A stretch of DNA of 64,000 nucleotides from Persicaria tinctoria (GCA_037127255.1 JBANSL010000013.1:6326188-6390187), one strand, 5' to 3'; counted from the first letter of the stretch, positions 1 to 12,756 are shown. Numbers and translations: made by a program. The notes: generated by a model not told the origin, from the letters alone.

Positions 1-1359
1 GGGGAAAAAAAATAGTAAAGAAAAGTTAAGTAGGATAAGGTTAATGTTTGAGTAGGGTAGGGTGACATATTAAATAAAGTGGGTCCTCCACCATATAATA
101 TATATTCCAAAGTGTACTAAGTGAAGTGATCGAAATGATGGTATTGGTGTGGTGGTGAATATATATTGATCGATAATGATCACACCAACTTTGAATTCAA
201 TCAATTTACATGATTTGTCCAATATATCATATATGAACCCCTCTCCTTATATTGTCTTTCCTCTTAAATCTGAAAATGATTGATCCAACCCCGTCATTAT
301 AAGTTCTTTAAAGCTCAATACAAACACTCATGAGATCGATATATATTACTCGTCGGCAATTACCTACAAATGAATATAATTAATAATATATGCTTTAATC
401 CAACCTTCATTAATCAATAAGATTATCCACTTACCAATCATGATTTTATAAATTAATACACGTATTTTAGCAAATAAATGATCCTTATGAAACTATTTTT
501 ATAAAAAAATAAGAATAAAATATTTTATATAATTTTTTTCATCATTAAAAACTATGATTTATGTCATCCTACATTTTAAACATGTTTTTATTTAAATTAC
601 TCAAATACAAGAATATAATAAAATAAAAATTTTGAGAAACTTTAATAAATTGGTAACGGTTTTGATATAGAATAATCAAACTATATTTCGGAAAAAAATC
701 TTATATTTTGAATTAGAGGAAATTATTAATAAAATATCTAAAATAATTTAAATTTGAAAAATCTTTCTAAATGTAGCTTCTTGAAAATTATCCTTATGAT
801 ATAGATTAGAAAAACGGAATTAGTGGAATAAATGAAGATAACTACAAAAGATTCGTGTTGATTAGAAGATGCTTTACTTGACAGTTTTAACATTTCTATT
901 TGGAGTGATATGTGGTTATGTACAAGATAAGGCATATATATCACATTTGCACTACCTTGCGATGTCCCACAAATTTGGCACCCTCTCTAAAGTTGTCGAT
1001 CTATCTGACATGATACCCACTAACCTTATTATTAGATCGAACGTACGCCCAAATAGTGCATTTTTGTCCGTTTTATAAAGTGAAAATGTAAAATTAGTCG
1101 GTAGGTCGCAATAAAAATTTAAGTCATTGGGTAAGAAAATAATTCATACTTAAGAAAAAAAAAATTTAAGGAAATTCTACATGCTTAAGAAATTTATGTT
1201 GGAGTGAATAATGATCTTATAATTATAAAATTTAATAATGAAAAAAAAAATGTAACAAAAATCTTTTAACATATATAGTATCAAAGAGATAAATGTACAT
1301 TTTCAAATTTAGTGTTAGTGCATTTTGTAACAAAGGCCTTTTTAACTACCTAACAATTA
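1..1359. other. AT-rich intergenic DNA
   Basis: No gene is supported here. Short open frames, such as one at 869-1078, show no recognisable domain and have the base composition of the surrounding AT-rich DNA. It is the distal upstream flank of the Aux/IAA gene. Confidence 0.6.
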
Positions 1360-1417
1360 AATTTAATTATCACACAAACTAGCTAGTGAATTTAATTATC
1401 ACACAAACTAGCTAGTG
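1360..1417. repeat. 29-bp perfect tandem duplication in the Aux/IAA promoter
   Basis: A 29-bp unit beginning AATTTAATTATCACACAAAC and ending in CTAGCTAGTG occurs at 1360-1388 and again, identically, at 1389-1417. It lies about 90 bp upstream of a TATA-like box and about 240 bp upstream of the Aux/IAA start codon, so it may duplicate a promoter element. Confidence 0.9.
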
Positions 1418-1505
1418 AAGAGTTTTTAGTAATTAGTGGAAAAAACACTCTCAATTACTAAAAAGGTCTCTCTCAAAACCACAAGTGGGAAACACACTCT
1501 ATCTC

Positions 1506-1513
1506 TATATATA
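1506..1513 (+). promoter_or_regulatory. Probable TATA box of the Aux/IAA gene
   Basis: The string TATATATA lies about 150 bp upstream of the start codon, followed by a C- and T-rich leader typical of plant 5' untranslated regions. Transcription would start near 1540. I saw no canonical TGTCTC auxin-response element next to it. Confidence 0.55.
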
Positions 1514-1657
1514 CACCACTTGCCAACCTCCACATATAATTCCTCACACACCAATTGTTGATCCCACAATCTCCTTCAATCAGCCACTTAATTGCTCTGA
1601 AAACCCTATTTTTTTTTCTCCCTGAATCTTACTTAGAATTAATCAGGATCATCATTA

Positions 1658-2665
1658 ATGGAAAGCAACCCTGCATTGCTGAACTTGGGGATGATCAATC
1701 AAGAGTTAGTTCTTCAGCAAAGCCTCTCAGATGAAAAGCTAGAGCTAAGGCTTGGTCCTCCTCCCTCTTCCTCCCAAAAGAGGTATCTCTCTTACTTAAA
1801 TCAGTTCTTATGGCTCTTATATCCTTTCTTTCTGGGTCTTTGGAAACACTCTCTCGGGTTCCTCGGGGAAAGAGTGCGTACATTCTGAACCTCCAGATCC
1901 CGCTTAATTGCGGGATATACTGGGATGTTGTTGTTGCTGATGTGTTTGGCTATAAGAACACACAATTCATGGTCTTTTTGGTATATAGGGTTGCACCGGC
2001 TTCTGTGATCGGGTGGCCGCCTGTCCGGTCATTCAGGAAGAAGATTGCGGCGAGCAACAGCACCTTGAAGCCACCCTTGGATCCGAAAAGCGGTGTCTCG
2101 GAAAAAGAAGACAATGGTGAGCTGAAATTATCGGTCAAGGATAGTAGAAGTTCAGCAACTAAGGCCCAAATGTTTGTGAAGATCAACATGGAAGGTGTTC
2201 CAATTGGAAGGAAAGTGAATCTCATGAACTATGATAGCTATGAATCCCTTTTCTCCGCTATTGATCACCTCTTCAGATGCCTTCTTTTAGGTAAGATGCG
2301 AGAATATATCAGTGGTTTATCCAGTAAAAATTAGCTGTGTGTATTTATCGGTCTCTTCCGGTTTTTATATGAAGAAATTTGTAATGTTGTAGCTCAAGGA
2401 TCCGGAGGGGAAATCAAGATGGAGGATTACACTCTTGTGTATGAAGACAATGAAGGAGATAGAGTCCTTGTCGGCGATGTCCCTTGGAAGTAAGTTATAT
2501 ACATAGTTTTGATCATCCCTTATATATTTTGATCCTTTTAGTATATATTTTGTTCTTGTAAGCTTGTAGACTTATGGATGTGTATTTGTTTGTAGCATGT
2601 TTTTGTCGTCGGTGAAGCGACTTCGAGTGTTGAAGAGGTCTGAACTCGGTACCAAGCATGGATGA
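1658..2665 (+). CDS. Aux/IAA auxin-responsive repressor (IAA18/26/28-like)
   Basis: This is a short-lived nuclear repressor that binds ARF transcription factors and is degraded through TIR1/AFB when auxin is present. Exons are 1658-1782, 1989-2290, 2393-2489 and 2596-2665. All introns are GT-AG, the phases match, and the product is 197 aa. Visible parts, in order, are the EAR repressor motif LELRLGPP (about residues 29-36), the degron VIGWPPVRSF (domain II, start of exon 2), and a PB1-type domain III with FVKINMEGVPIGRKV. Domain IV follows with YTLVYEDNEGDRVLVGDVPW and then FLSSVKRLRVL. The spacing and the VKRLRVLK ending resemble the IAA18/26/28 clade, but exact orthology needs a tree. A degenerate second copy lies about 20 kb downstream. 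Auxin-controlled expression is expected from the family, not shown by the sequence. Confidence 0.93.
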
Positions 2666-4245
2666 ATACAAGACTCACCAAACACTAGTGATGTGTTTAA
2701 TCTGATTTTGTTGTATAATCAAGGGGGGGAAATCTACGTATACATATATAGAATACAAGAAGGGGCAAAAAAATGTAGTAGAGGCCTTTGTATAATCAAC
2801 TTTTGCAATAGGTGGATAATTTGAGTTTGAGCTCATACTATATTCACCATGTGTTTATGAAGTGATTAATCATGTATATGTAACTATATGGTTTTTGAGG
2901 CCTCTGAGAAGAACTTGGAACTCTTTATATTGTCTAGAAGACCACTTTTGCTTGAAATTCCTATCAGTTTTCCTTAATTATTAGATCTAAAGTTAGTTTA
3001 ATTAGGCACAAAACTACACAATCAACTAGTTTTTTTTGGAGTTTATGATTTTGATATTATATAGTTTAAGTGAAATAAATATAAGATTTTAGTTTAATTA
3101 ACTATTGAAATATGAACTTTTCAACGGCTACTCACCCAAGTTTTTTTGAAGCTTTTGTTTTCTATTCACAAATTTTCATCAGCTAATTTAAAAGTTAGGT
3201 TTGTCAAACACCACACGAGCTTATTAACATATGTTTAACATAAATAATCCAACAACTTTAACTATCCAATCAGTTTCAGATGCCCCATCAACTACCATTT
3301 TACCAAACCTAGCTTAAATCTATTAACTTGAATTCATGCGTTTTGTTTGAATATATAATTTTTTTAGCATTTCATATTTTCCCAATTTTGGGTTAAATTT
3401 AAAGATTTTGGTGTTGATTACGGTGTTGGTGGATCACAAAATGATTAGGATGTGTAATGTAGCAGAATTTGCACTTTATTTAATTCCAATATCTGATTTA
3501 GAGGCCGAATGGTAGTTTTAATGGGCTTTTGGGCCCAATGAGTCCAGCCCAAAATGTTGTCTTGTGGGCCTTGTTTGAAACTTTAATGCATTACTGCAGC
3601 TGTGCGGTGCCTGTAGACTACAGTTGCACTCTGCATTCATTAACCAACCACAGCCAAGCTTATAATGAGTTCGAATCATCTTGAATCATCTTACAGAGTC
3701 GTTTGTGAAATAATCAAATTTACCCCTTAATGAAAATAATGAGTCATATATGATTTAGAGGTCATTAACATACCATTGTTAAAAAAAGAGCTACCAATTA
3801 TACATTCAAGGTGGCTGAACTTATAAAATTAATTAAATGCTCCTCCTCACTTTTTTTTTTAATAGAAACATTCTTTATGAAACGTATCTTCTATTCGCAC
3901 GATTTCTACTCACCATCCGCACGGTGTCAGTGTTGACTTCTCGAGTCCTAGATCGGTAGGGAGGAGTGTCGACATAGACTCTCAGAGTCGGTAGGTAGAA
4001 AGCTACAACAAATGGTGTGTGTGAAGTCCCCTCGACACAAGGGATATTGCAGAGTACCGACTTCGGGGATGTCGTCTCAGACAACTCTTTATTGTCTATA
4101 TTGTCGTCGACTTCGGATGTCGACGCTCGTACCGTACTAAATGCGAGAAATTGACTGTGCACATAACAACCCTTAAGAAACTCTTACTTTGTTCAAAAAG
4201 AAAAAATAAAAGAAACACTCTTTATGATATTCACTGAACCGATTG
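2666..4245. other. Aux/IAA 3' flank and intergenic DNA
   Basis: The first ~200 bp are the 3' untranslated region and flank, and they are partly conserved beside the Aux/IAA pseudogene at 22710-22880. A 288-bp stretch at 3875-4162 is less AT-rich and open on the minus strand. It has no recognisable domain and looks like repeat DNA, with recurrent GTCGAC- and CGACTTCGG-like words. No gene is called. Confidence 0.5.
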
Positions 4246-4325
4246 TATGAAATGATATATACTCCATTTTTTTTTGGTAAGAGTATATGAAATGATATAT
4301 ACTCCATTTTTTTTTGGTAAGAGTA
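4246..4325. repeat. 40-bp tandem duplication
   Basis: A 40-bp unit containing TGATATATACTCC followed by a T run and GGTAAGAG is repeated once, nearly perfectly, in the intergenic DNA upstream of the ankyrin gene. Confidence 0.85.
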
Positions 4326-4994
4326 TCCGGTAGATATATTTAGATTAAAAGAAGTTAATATGTTATTTGATAACTGTACAACTCACAATCTCTCTATTTG
4401 GAAAGGCATTCAATATTAAGATCTCCATGTCTAATGTATATATTAAAAAATAATACTAATTTACTTGTAGAGTGATTATTCATTGATCTTGAACATTAAG
4501 TGATAACTGTGTAACAGCTAATCATAGACAATTGTAACAGTTAAAAAACTCATAAATAAATGCACTGTAGCTCCCAACTTTTTTTTTTCAAATTTGAATA
4601 ACCTTAAACTTATTTATTTAATTTTGTTACCTAACACTGACATGAAAAAAAAGGTAAAATAATTTCAGAATTTGAGAATCCAAACACTCCCTTAATCTAG
4701 TATCCGACTGCGGTTCCACCTGGTAAACTCATCCTTAACCATGGTAAATAATTCTGGGTCCTTTGTAAAATGGATTTTTAACCATGGTAAGATGAATCCA
4801 CGCAAACGTAACTCTCCCCCCACCACTGGCGCTAACTCCTTTTTAACTCTCGTCCGCCATTTTTCAGAAACATAGAGGAGGTGTTCTCCGTACTCTGAAG
4901 CCCTTCCATGGAAGTTTCGGTCTGAGAAGTGCGAGCTTTCTCACTTCTCTTCATTCTCTCTCTGTGAGTCTCCTCTGCCTGCATTTTCCGGAGA

Positions 4995-7900
4995 ATGACG
5001 GTCTTCAGCCATGCCGGAGCCGGCGGCGGATTTCTCGCCGGGAAACAGGTGTTTCCTGTGAACTATGAAGCGGAGGCTTCTCAGAGGCTCCTGGACGCGC
5101 TGAGCTCCGGAGATCTTAGATCGGCCTCGGAGCTCGTCGGCGATCCTTTGATTGACGTCAATTTTGTCGGAGCCGCGTGTCTGAAGCTCCGCAAGGCAAA
5201 ATTGATTTCGAGCGATTACTTGCCGATCGAAGTTCGCATGGAATATGAGGATTTCAAGGCCGACGTTACGCCTCTGTTCCTTGCCGTTCAGCTTGGGAAT
5301 TCGACCTTCGTCCGCAATTTGCTGGTGAAATTTCCTCTTCTGTTATTCTTTTTGTTGAATTGTGTTTTTGTGGTTTATGTATCTGCGATTGAGCTATATT
5401 TTTCCGTCTCGTTCCTTGAAATTTCTGTTGAGTTTGAATCGTGCGTTTCGTTTAAATTCGGTGCATCTCTGTTTCCGATCTTCAGATTTCAATTCGGCGT
5501 TCGTTTTGAGAGAAATTATGTTTCAATTTTGGTGAATTCTTTAAAATTCAGCATCTCAATTGGAGTTCAAGTGTACAACACACCGCCTTTCCCTTTGTTT
5601 TAGGCATTTGAAATCGGCTGTTTATCTCATTCAATTCAAGTGCGTGTTTCCCTCTCGTTTGAACTTTGAATGAATTAGCAACTATTGGTGGTCCTACATC
5701 ACACCTTTACTTTCCAGTTTTTTGGGAATTAAGAAATGGTACTTCATCATTACTTTTTAAAGTATCAATTGTTTATTTTTGTGCTAGGGCCGTTAAATTT
5801 GCTCTTATGACTCCCCTGTGTGCCTGTAGTTGCACTGTTATAAATTCTACATTTTTAGTCATGAACCTGAGGGCTTGAGATTATCTGTGTTGTACGTCAG
5901 TCTCAATTTTCCTCTTTGCGGTTGCACCCATATGATTTCTTTTTGTTTTTGTGTTTTTGGTTTCTTGTTGGTTGTTCAGCAATCTTTCATCTTTTCTATC
6001 TAGTACTAGGGAATTCCCACCTAAAAAATCTACCGGGGGAATTTTTCAGGATCTAAAGTATTGCAAGATCATCTGCATTACATTTTTCCTCCATTAGTTT
6101 TTTTTTTTAAATTGGAATTTCACCAAAAGTTTTTGTTTAATCTTTGATTATACCATATAATCATAACATTAGAAATAGTAATTACCATATGGAACTTAAG
6201 ATGAAAGCTGAATAATTACGTTAAAATGAATAAACAAGAACTTTACTGGAGTTTCAAGCAAAAAAAATCCTGGATGTCTGATAATTGTTCTTTAGTGGTT
6301 GAATGCTAATGATCAAACCATTTTTTGTTATCAAGCACAGAGTACTAATGTTTTTGTTAGTGATGCAAAATCCTTTCTCTAGATATTTCAAGATATTTTA
6401 TGGCATTGGATGTTTTTAATCTTACCCTATTTTTTTAAGCATACAAAACCTACCTTTCTATGTTATAATATGCTCCTGGAGTCTTAAATATGACTTTATT
6501 AGTTAGTACTTCTACATGGTCCGAGTGTTCATCTTCTATGTAGCTATATTGTTCCAATAGATACCCATCGAGTGTCATAGAACTCACTTTTCAGTGTTGG
6601 ATATATTTTGCCTTCTATGTGAACTGGTTTTATGGGCTGTGATTTGTGAGAGGTTTTTGTCTATTTTTCTAACTGTGCTGTATGCTTGATTTTTGTATTG
6701 TTTCTCTTTGCATCTTTGGATATCCCCTTTCAAATGAGAAGCAAATAATCTCCAGCACAACAAATATGTTACCGCCCTTCGAAATGTTTTTTTTGGGTGG
6801 AAACTGCCCTTTGATAGAACTTAGATTCTTGACCATCTAATAAAAGCGTCACCATCTAATAAAAGTGTAAATGTTACATACTCCCTTGCCCGTCACATGT
6901 GTGTTAATCAACTTGTCTTTCTTATTCATGAGTGATAATTTTGTTCATTTGTCATCTTTTGATATCCCTGTTCAGTCCTTGACCATACCCAATAATGATA
7001 ATTCCAGGTTGGTTTGTTTTTATTTTGAACCAAAACCTTTAAGTTTTCCATGCGCACAACCACCTGTCTTCGTTGCTTGGCTGATTTCTTCTCATCTAAA
7101 GTAGCATATCTGAAGAATCATTGTGCACTAAGCCTTGTTCTTTGTCATCCTTGCAAACTCTAAGTTTGTTTCTGGTTCATGGGCACAGAGCATGGGAGCT
7201 GATGTCAACCAGAAGCTGTTTAGGGGCTTTGCAACTACAGCTGCAGTGAGGGAGGGCCTATTTGAGATTTTGGAGATCTTACTAAAAGTGGGGGCTTCTC
7301 AACCAGCTTGTGAGGAAGCCCTTCTAGAAGCAAGCTGCCATGGACAGGCAAGGTCTGTGGAGCTGCTCATGGAGACTGAACTTATTCGGCCCCATATTGC
7401 TGTTCATGCTTTTGTCACTGCATGTTCCAGAGGATTCGATGATGTCGTCAGTACCCTTATGATGGTAAGCTAATGGAAGCAGTATCCAACTTAACATTAT
7501 GTAGCTCAACAAAGCCTAATCATTTTCCGATTTCTTCTGGCAGTGTGGTGTGGACGTCAGTGCCACTCATCGGGTGTTGCTTCTATCTTCTAAGCCTTCT
7601 CTCCATGCCAATATTGATTGTACTGGACTTGTGGCTGCTGTTGTTAGCCGGCAAGTCTCAGTCGTCCGAATGCTGTTACAGGTGATCCTTCTTCTCATCT
7701 TAACTCTACACTTACATAGTTATATCATGCTTTAAAAAAATCATTGTTGAAAGAAGTCAAGAACACAGACATATGGGAACTCTGGCACGAATAATACGTG
7801 GACCCGGTCATTGAAGCTTCTCACTGTTAGGTCTCTCTCTGTTTGTTAGTATAGTGTCTGTATCCAGCTGGATTCTGTACCATAGGATCCCACAACAAAT

Positions 7901-9992
7901 CCGTACTACTTTGTTGTACTCCAGGAGAGATGAATTGACACCTTATCTCCACGAAACAATCATATCACAGATGCTTCCTTCATCAGATTTCAGATATGTC
8001 TACACATGCTGATAATTCAATAGTTTTCTAGAAAGAGAAACACCAGTAGCAACTTGATCTCTGCAGTAGAGTAATTGGAGTAGGTTCCCCATCCCTTGTT
8101 GCACATGGAGGGTTGGTTTATAGTGACCAATTCGATGTTCCTGCTTTTCCCTTTTCCTTTAAAAGGTTAAGAGGAGCATTATTTCTGACATTTACTTATT
8201 TATGCAATCTATAGCAGTGTCAACTTTGTTCTATATCAATGATTTTTGTCACAGAAAATAAACAAATAGCTTTGTGAGATGAACAAAAGAAAATTCTAGG
8301 ATTGTTGAACCCAATTTAATCTTCTCACATCAGATAAAATCACGGTTGTTTAAGACCTCCATGATAAAAAAAAAAATACAATTACATGTATACTAATTTA
8401 CGCCTTTGTTTAATTTTCATTAGGCTGGAGCAAGTGTGAATAGTGAGGTGAGATTGGGAGCGTGGTCATGGGACACTGCAACCGGTGAAGAGATCCGAGT
8501 AGGAGCAGGACTAGGCGAACCATATGCGCTAACCTGGTGTGCCATTGAATACTTTGAAAGCTCAGGGGCCATCCTACAAATGCTTCTAAGGAAACTCTCA
8601 CAGAACAATCTGCACTTTGGAAGGACTCTTCTCCACCATGCAATTCTGTGTGCTAACCCTGGAGCCGTTGATATCCTCCTCAACTCGGAAGCTGACGTTG
8701 AATCCCCGGTCAAGACAACCTCTAAGACTGAGTTCCGCCCAATCCACATTGCTGCCCGGCTTGGGTTACCTGCGATCCTCCACCGCCTGATTAAGGCCGG
8801 ATGTGATCTGAACTCAGTAACAGACTCAGGTGAAACAGCTTTGATGATCTGCTCTAAGTACAAACGAGAAGATTGTCTTGTACTACTCGCAAGTTCGGGA
8901 GCTGATTTTGGCCTGGTGAGCCATGATGGCAGCTTGGTCTCTTCAATCGCAAGGCAAAACTGCTGGTTATTCGGATTGCAGAGAGCCGTGTTGAGCACAC
9001 TCAAAGCCGGAAAGATTCCTCAAAGCAGCAATCCTTCGGTGTTCTCGCCTCTCTTGTTTGCATCTCAGTTGGGTGACACTGAGGCTCTGAAGATCCTAGT
9101 TGAAGGATCACAGTTCGAGATCGATCTCAATTTTCAGGACAATGACAAGGGCTATACAGCGGCTATGGTAACTGCACTTGAAGGCCATGTAGAAGCCTTT
9201 AAACTGCTTGTACATGCTGGGGCAAATGTGAAGCTCCGCAGCAAATCCGGAGAGACTGCAATCACCCTTTCGGAAATCAGCAACAAACGTGACTTGTTTG
9301 AGAAAGTGTTGCTCGAATACGCGCTTCAACAGGATGGACGGAATCACACAGCCTTCTATGTTCTGCATTGTGCAGCTCGCCGTGGTGATGTGGATGCAGT
9401 CGAGTTACTGACCAACAAAGGGTATGATGTCAATGCCGCTGACAGCGAAGGCTACACGCCGCTAATGCTTGCAGCCAAAGCAGGCCACGTCATCATTTGC
9501 CAACGACTGATCTCGTGTGGCGCCAAGTGCAACGCCAAGAACTCGAAGGGAGAGACAGCCCTGATGCTTGCAAGGACAAGCCGGGGAGGACAGGGAGAGA
9601 GTGGGGCAGAGAAGGCTATACTCGACCAGCTCGCACACGAGTTGGTGTTGGGTGGGGCTCGTGTGCTGAAGCACACGAAAGGAGGGAGGGGCGAACCACA
9701 CTGGAAGACGATCAAGATGCTCGAAGAAGCCGGAGTGTTGCACTGGGGCAACTCGAGGCGAAGGCAAGTGGTGTGTCGAGAGGCGTTGGTCGGAGGGAGC
9801 AAGGATTTTATGAGGCGGAGGAGGGGGAAGGGTGACGCCGAGGATCCCGGGCTGTTCCATGTGGTGACTGCTGGAAACAGGGAGGTGCATTTTGTGTGTG
9901 AAGGTGGCGGGAGGGAGGAAGCTGAGCTATGGGTTAGAGGGGTTAAGCTAGTAACTAGGGATGCAATCTTTAGGGGTGACCAAATCAGCTAA
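4995..9992 (+). CDS. Conserved plant ankyrin-repeat protein
   Basis: Exons are 4995-5324, 7189-7464, 7544-7681 and 8424-9992. All junctions are phase 0 and GT-AG, and the product is 770 aa. It is built almost entirely of ankyrin repeats. Clear units include TPLFLAVQLGNSTFVRNLL across the first junction, then GADVNQKLFRG, FEILEILLKVGASQPACEEAL, RTLLHHAILCANPGAVDILL, FRPIHIAARLGLPAILHRL, FYVLHCAARRGDVDAVELL and YTPLMLAAKAGHVIICQRL. The last ~90 residues are basic (SRRRQVVCREA, MRRRRGKGDAE) and end in a short conserved tail. No membrane, kinase, RING or DHHC segment follows the repeats, so it is not an ACD6 or XBAT type. It matches a single-copy-like land-plant ankyrin family of unknown biochemical role; a scaffold function is inferred. 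Intron 1 is 1.86 kb. The start codon lies in a GC-rich first exon. Confidence 0.9.
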
Positions 9993-10109
9993 AAGGGCTT
10001 GTCTATGAATCTGAGTAGACGATTGTTGGGCGTTTTGTGGAGTCTTTGATCGATGATCAATGATGTGAGGTTAGTGATATTTGGTGCATCACTGCTTCCT
10101 TCTGTTTCT

Positions 10110-10900
10110 CTGTTTTTTGTTTGTATATATATGGTTTGGAAAATAAGAAGACATTAATGGATGATCTTAGGTGATTCAATTTGATAGTTGATCAGTCAAG
10201 TTCCATCAATTTGAAGGGCGTTTCATGGCATATGTGAATATATATGACATTGTGTCCTAGCTATTGATGAGGTTAGGGTTGGAGAATGTGAATTTGAAAC
10301 TGTATATGGTTTTAAATTCAGTCATGTGTTGCTATCGATTTTGTCGCATTCTGTTCTAGATGTGTTTAAAGATCTTCATTTGCTCTATGTGGTTTGATTA
10401 CAACACAAGTTGTTGGATGATATGAACTAATGTTCATTCATTTGGTTGCTATGCTTATTTTGTACGTATAGGAAGCCTGTATGAGTTGTGGTGTATGAGT
10501 TGTGGTGTACCGATTTTACGATTTCTTGCAAGGGGTAAAGTAAAAATAAGCTGACAAGGAAGAATGAAAGTTTGATTCATATGTCATATTAAGTTTCAAT
10601 ATGTGTCCTACCTATTGATTAGGTTAGGGTTGTCGAATGTTAATTTGAAACTGTATATTTTAAAATTCAATTATGAGTTGCTATCGATTTCATCGCATTC
10701 TGATGTGTTTGAAGATCTTCTTTTGCTTTATGTGATTTGATTTGATTACAACACAATTTGTTGGATGATATGAATTAATGTTCATTTGGTTGCTGATTTA
10801 ACGATTTCTTGTAAAGGGCTACAAAATATAAGCTGACAAGGAAGAATGAATTCGATAGACATTGCTAATTAAAGTTTGATTCATATGTCATATGAAGTTT
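10110..10900. repeat. Dispersed repeat, two diverged tandem copies
   Basis: Downstream of the ankyrin gene, about 300 bp of sequence (GATGAGGTTAGGGTT near 10266, then a GATCTTC(A/T)TTTGCT motif and ACAACACAA..TTGTTGGATGATATGAA) recurs from about 10600 to 10880 in diverged form. Related sequence is present at 36042-36130 and at 45240-45620 inside the leader intron of the CNGC gene. No TIRs, poly-A tail or protein fragment were recognised, so its nature is unknown. Confidence 0.7.
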
Positions 10901-11049
10901 CAAAGATAGTAAAGAAAATGGTTAATTATACAGAAACCAGCAATAGGAAACAAGACTCAATCATGCATATCTACTTTGTTCATAATATCTCTCGGCACTT
11001 ATGGATTCGGAATTAAGGTTCCTATATCTAACTAGTAGTAAGGAGGGAT

Positions 11050-12140
11050 GTTATTCGAGCCGAACGAGTCGATTATTGGTTGTTCATATTTCGTTCATTT
11101 AGAATTGTAAAACCAAAAATCCTAAAACTAGAAATCGGTTTTGAGCGGAAGTAAATACGATCGAAACGATAAACGAAAGATTGAAACAGAAATCACAAGC
11201 AAGATCACGAACACAAAGATTTTACGTAGTTCGGCATAAATGCCTACATCCACGGGGCCTCAAGAGTTGACCAAATCCACTATAGAGAGTTTGTACAAGG
11301 GATGAATCAAGCAATGAAAGCAAACAACTCTAGATTTAACATGCATGTGAATCAGAGGTACAAAGGAAGAAGAGAAATCCCCTGTATGGGAAAACCGAAA
11401 ATTGAAGAAGGATTCGATCTCCAAAACTCTATATCTCTTTAAGGCACAGGAGAGCAGCCACCCAGGAGGACGCCAGAGTTCTAACCACCTTCCCAGAGAC
11501 ACCGACAACCATCGTCTTTTTCGAGCGCTCTCAAGCCGTCGGCCAAGAGCTGGAAAACCCAAACCCTAGAAAACTCTAGCAGAGCGTTTGTGAGGAGAGA
11601 GAATGAAGAAAGCTGAAGTGAAGCTCGTCAACGAATGATAGGAGCTTATATAGCTAGGTCAAGCCCGAGCCTTCAAAACGCAACACTTCGGAAGAGGCAA
11701 GTTGCAAGCTCATACAATATGTGCTAACCCCACTATTACTGAGTTAATCTCGTTAGAGGATCAAGTTTACCAAGCTCAATACAACTCACTTGAGATCGAC
11801 TCTAATAGTGCATCACATATGTATACCTTACACTATATAGCACATGTATAATCATGATATCATACACACATACATGTTCATACACACATAAATCAATATT
11901 ACATGCCAAAGTAAAAGAAGACTATGAAAGTAACACATAACATTACAAGAATATAAACGAGCTCGAGTTGAGCCTAAATTTTGACTCGAGCTTAGAAATG
12001 TGCTCATACTCATCTCGTTTAAGAAATGAATGAGTTCAAGCCAATTTTTTTCAAGTTTAAGCAGTTCTATCTGCTCTAACTTAAAAGAAAATTTTAAAAA
12101 TTCCGTAAAATTTGAGTTATTTTAACTTAATTCGAACAAG
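11050..12140. repeat. CGAG-rich repeat split by a solo LTR
   Basis: Sequence rich in CGAGC, AACGAG and CTCGAG words flanks the solo LTR on both sides (about 11050-11105 and 11948-12140). The same vocabulary appears at about 35440-35660. It looks like one old low-complexity repeat that the LTR later interrupted. Its ends were not resolved. Confidence 0.45.
11106..11947 (-). mobile_element. Solo LTR, 842 bp, probably copia type
   Basis: The element begins TGTAAAACC, ends AACATTACA, and is flanked by a perfect 5-bp duplication AGAAT (11101-11105 and 11948-11952). Read on the minus strand it starts TGTAATGTTATG and carries a TATATAAG box followed by a C- and T-rich transcribed region. Toward its end it has a TAGTGGAT..CAACTCTTGAGGCCCCGTGGATGTAGG block, a layout typical of plant copia LTRs. 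No internal retroelement sequence adjoins it, so LTR-LTR recombination is inferred. A related LTR tail occurs at 55200-55400 on the plus strand. Confidence 0.85.
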
Positions 12141-12146
12141 CCGAGT

Positions 12147-12756
12147 TTGGACAGAACCATGCGAACCCCGTCCGATTCCTCCGTGCCTTTTCTCTTTCAG
12201 CCAATTCCATTTGCAGAACTCCTTTCAATTATGAAAGTCGTCAAATTGAACCAAACCCTTACACCTTGTTGTCGAGAATTAGAGCTTCCAATGATCAAGG
12301 TCGGGTCTCCCATTGCCAGCAGCTTCACTCATTCGTCTTACGATCTGAGTTCCTTTCCAATGTCTTCATTTCCACTGCCTTGCTCAACTTCTACGCCAAA
12401 TTAGTGTCAGTAAAAGATGCACATAACCTGTTTGATGAAATGCCTCATCCAGACATTTTCACCTGGAATACCATCATCACTGGTTGTGTCCATTCATGGC
12501 AGCTCAATGAAGCGTTCCAGCTCTTCTCTCATCTTAACAGAAGCCAGACCCGCCCTGATGCCTTCTCATACACCGCCGCATTGACTGCCCTTGGCCGCTT
12601 ATCTCTCTTGAAATTGGGCATGTCCATTCCACTCAGATTGTGAAATCTGGCTTACATTTGGTTACCTGTGTTGTAAATTGTTTGATTGATATGTATGGCA
12701 AGTGTGGTGCAGTAGAAGAGGCTGCCGATGCGTTCAATAGTTTGGTAGACATGGAT
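12147..12756 (+). pseudogene. PPR protein gene fragment (PLS type), frameshifted
   Basis: Three reading frames in succession encode parts of a pentatricopeptide-repeat protein. Recognisable pieces are HCQQLHSFVLRSEFLSNVF, TALLNFYAKLVSVKDAHNLF, DEMPHPDIFTWNTIITG, NEAFQLFSHL and, after a shift near 12620, QIVKSGLHLVTCVVNCLIDM and YGKCGAVEEAADAF. An earlier shift lies near 12260. The repeat spacing is that of PLS-class organelle RNA-editing factors. The homology stops abruptly at about 12756, where a block duplicated at 36329 begins, so the 3' part of the gene was lost there. Confidence 0.8.

Noticed and set aside
1810..2334. A single 174-codon open frame covering most of the Aux/IAA region
   Set aside because: It reads through an intron; the spliced four-exon model gives the complete domain order with matching phases.
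3875..4162. 95-codon minus-strand open frame in less AT-rich DNA
   Set aside because: Its words look like repeat DNA rather than codon structure, and no domain is visible.
5325..5878. Open frame extending from ankyrin exon 1 and the next small frame
   Set aside because: They lie in the T-rich first intron; the exon ends at a GTGAAA donor and resumes in phase at 7189.
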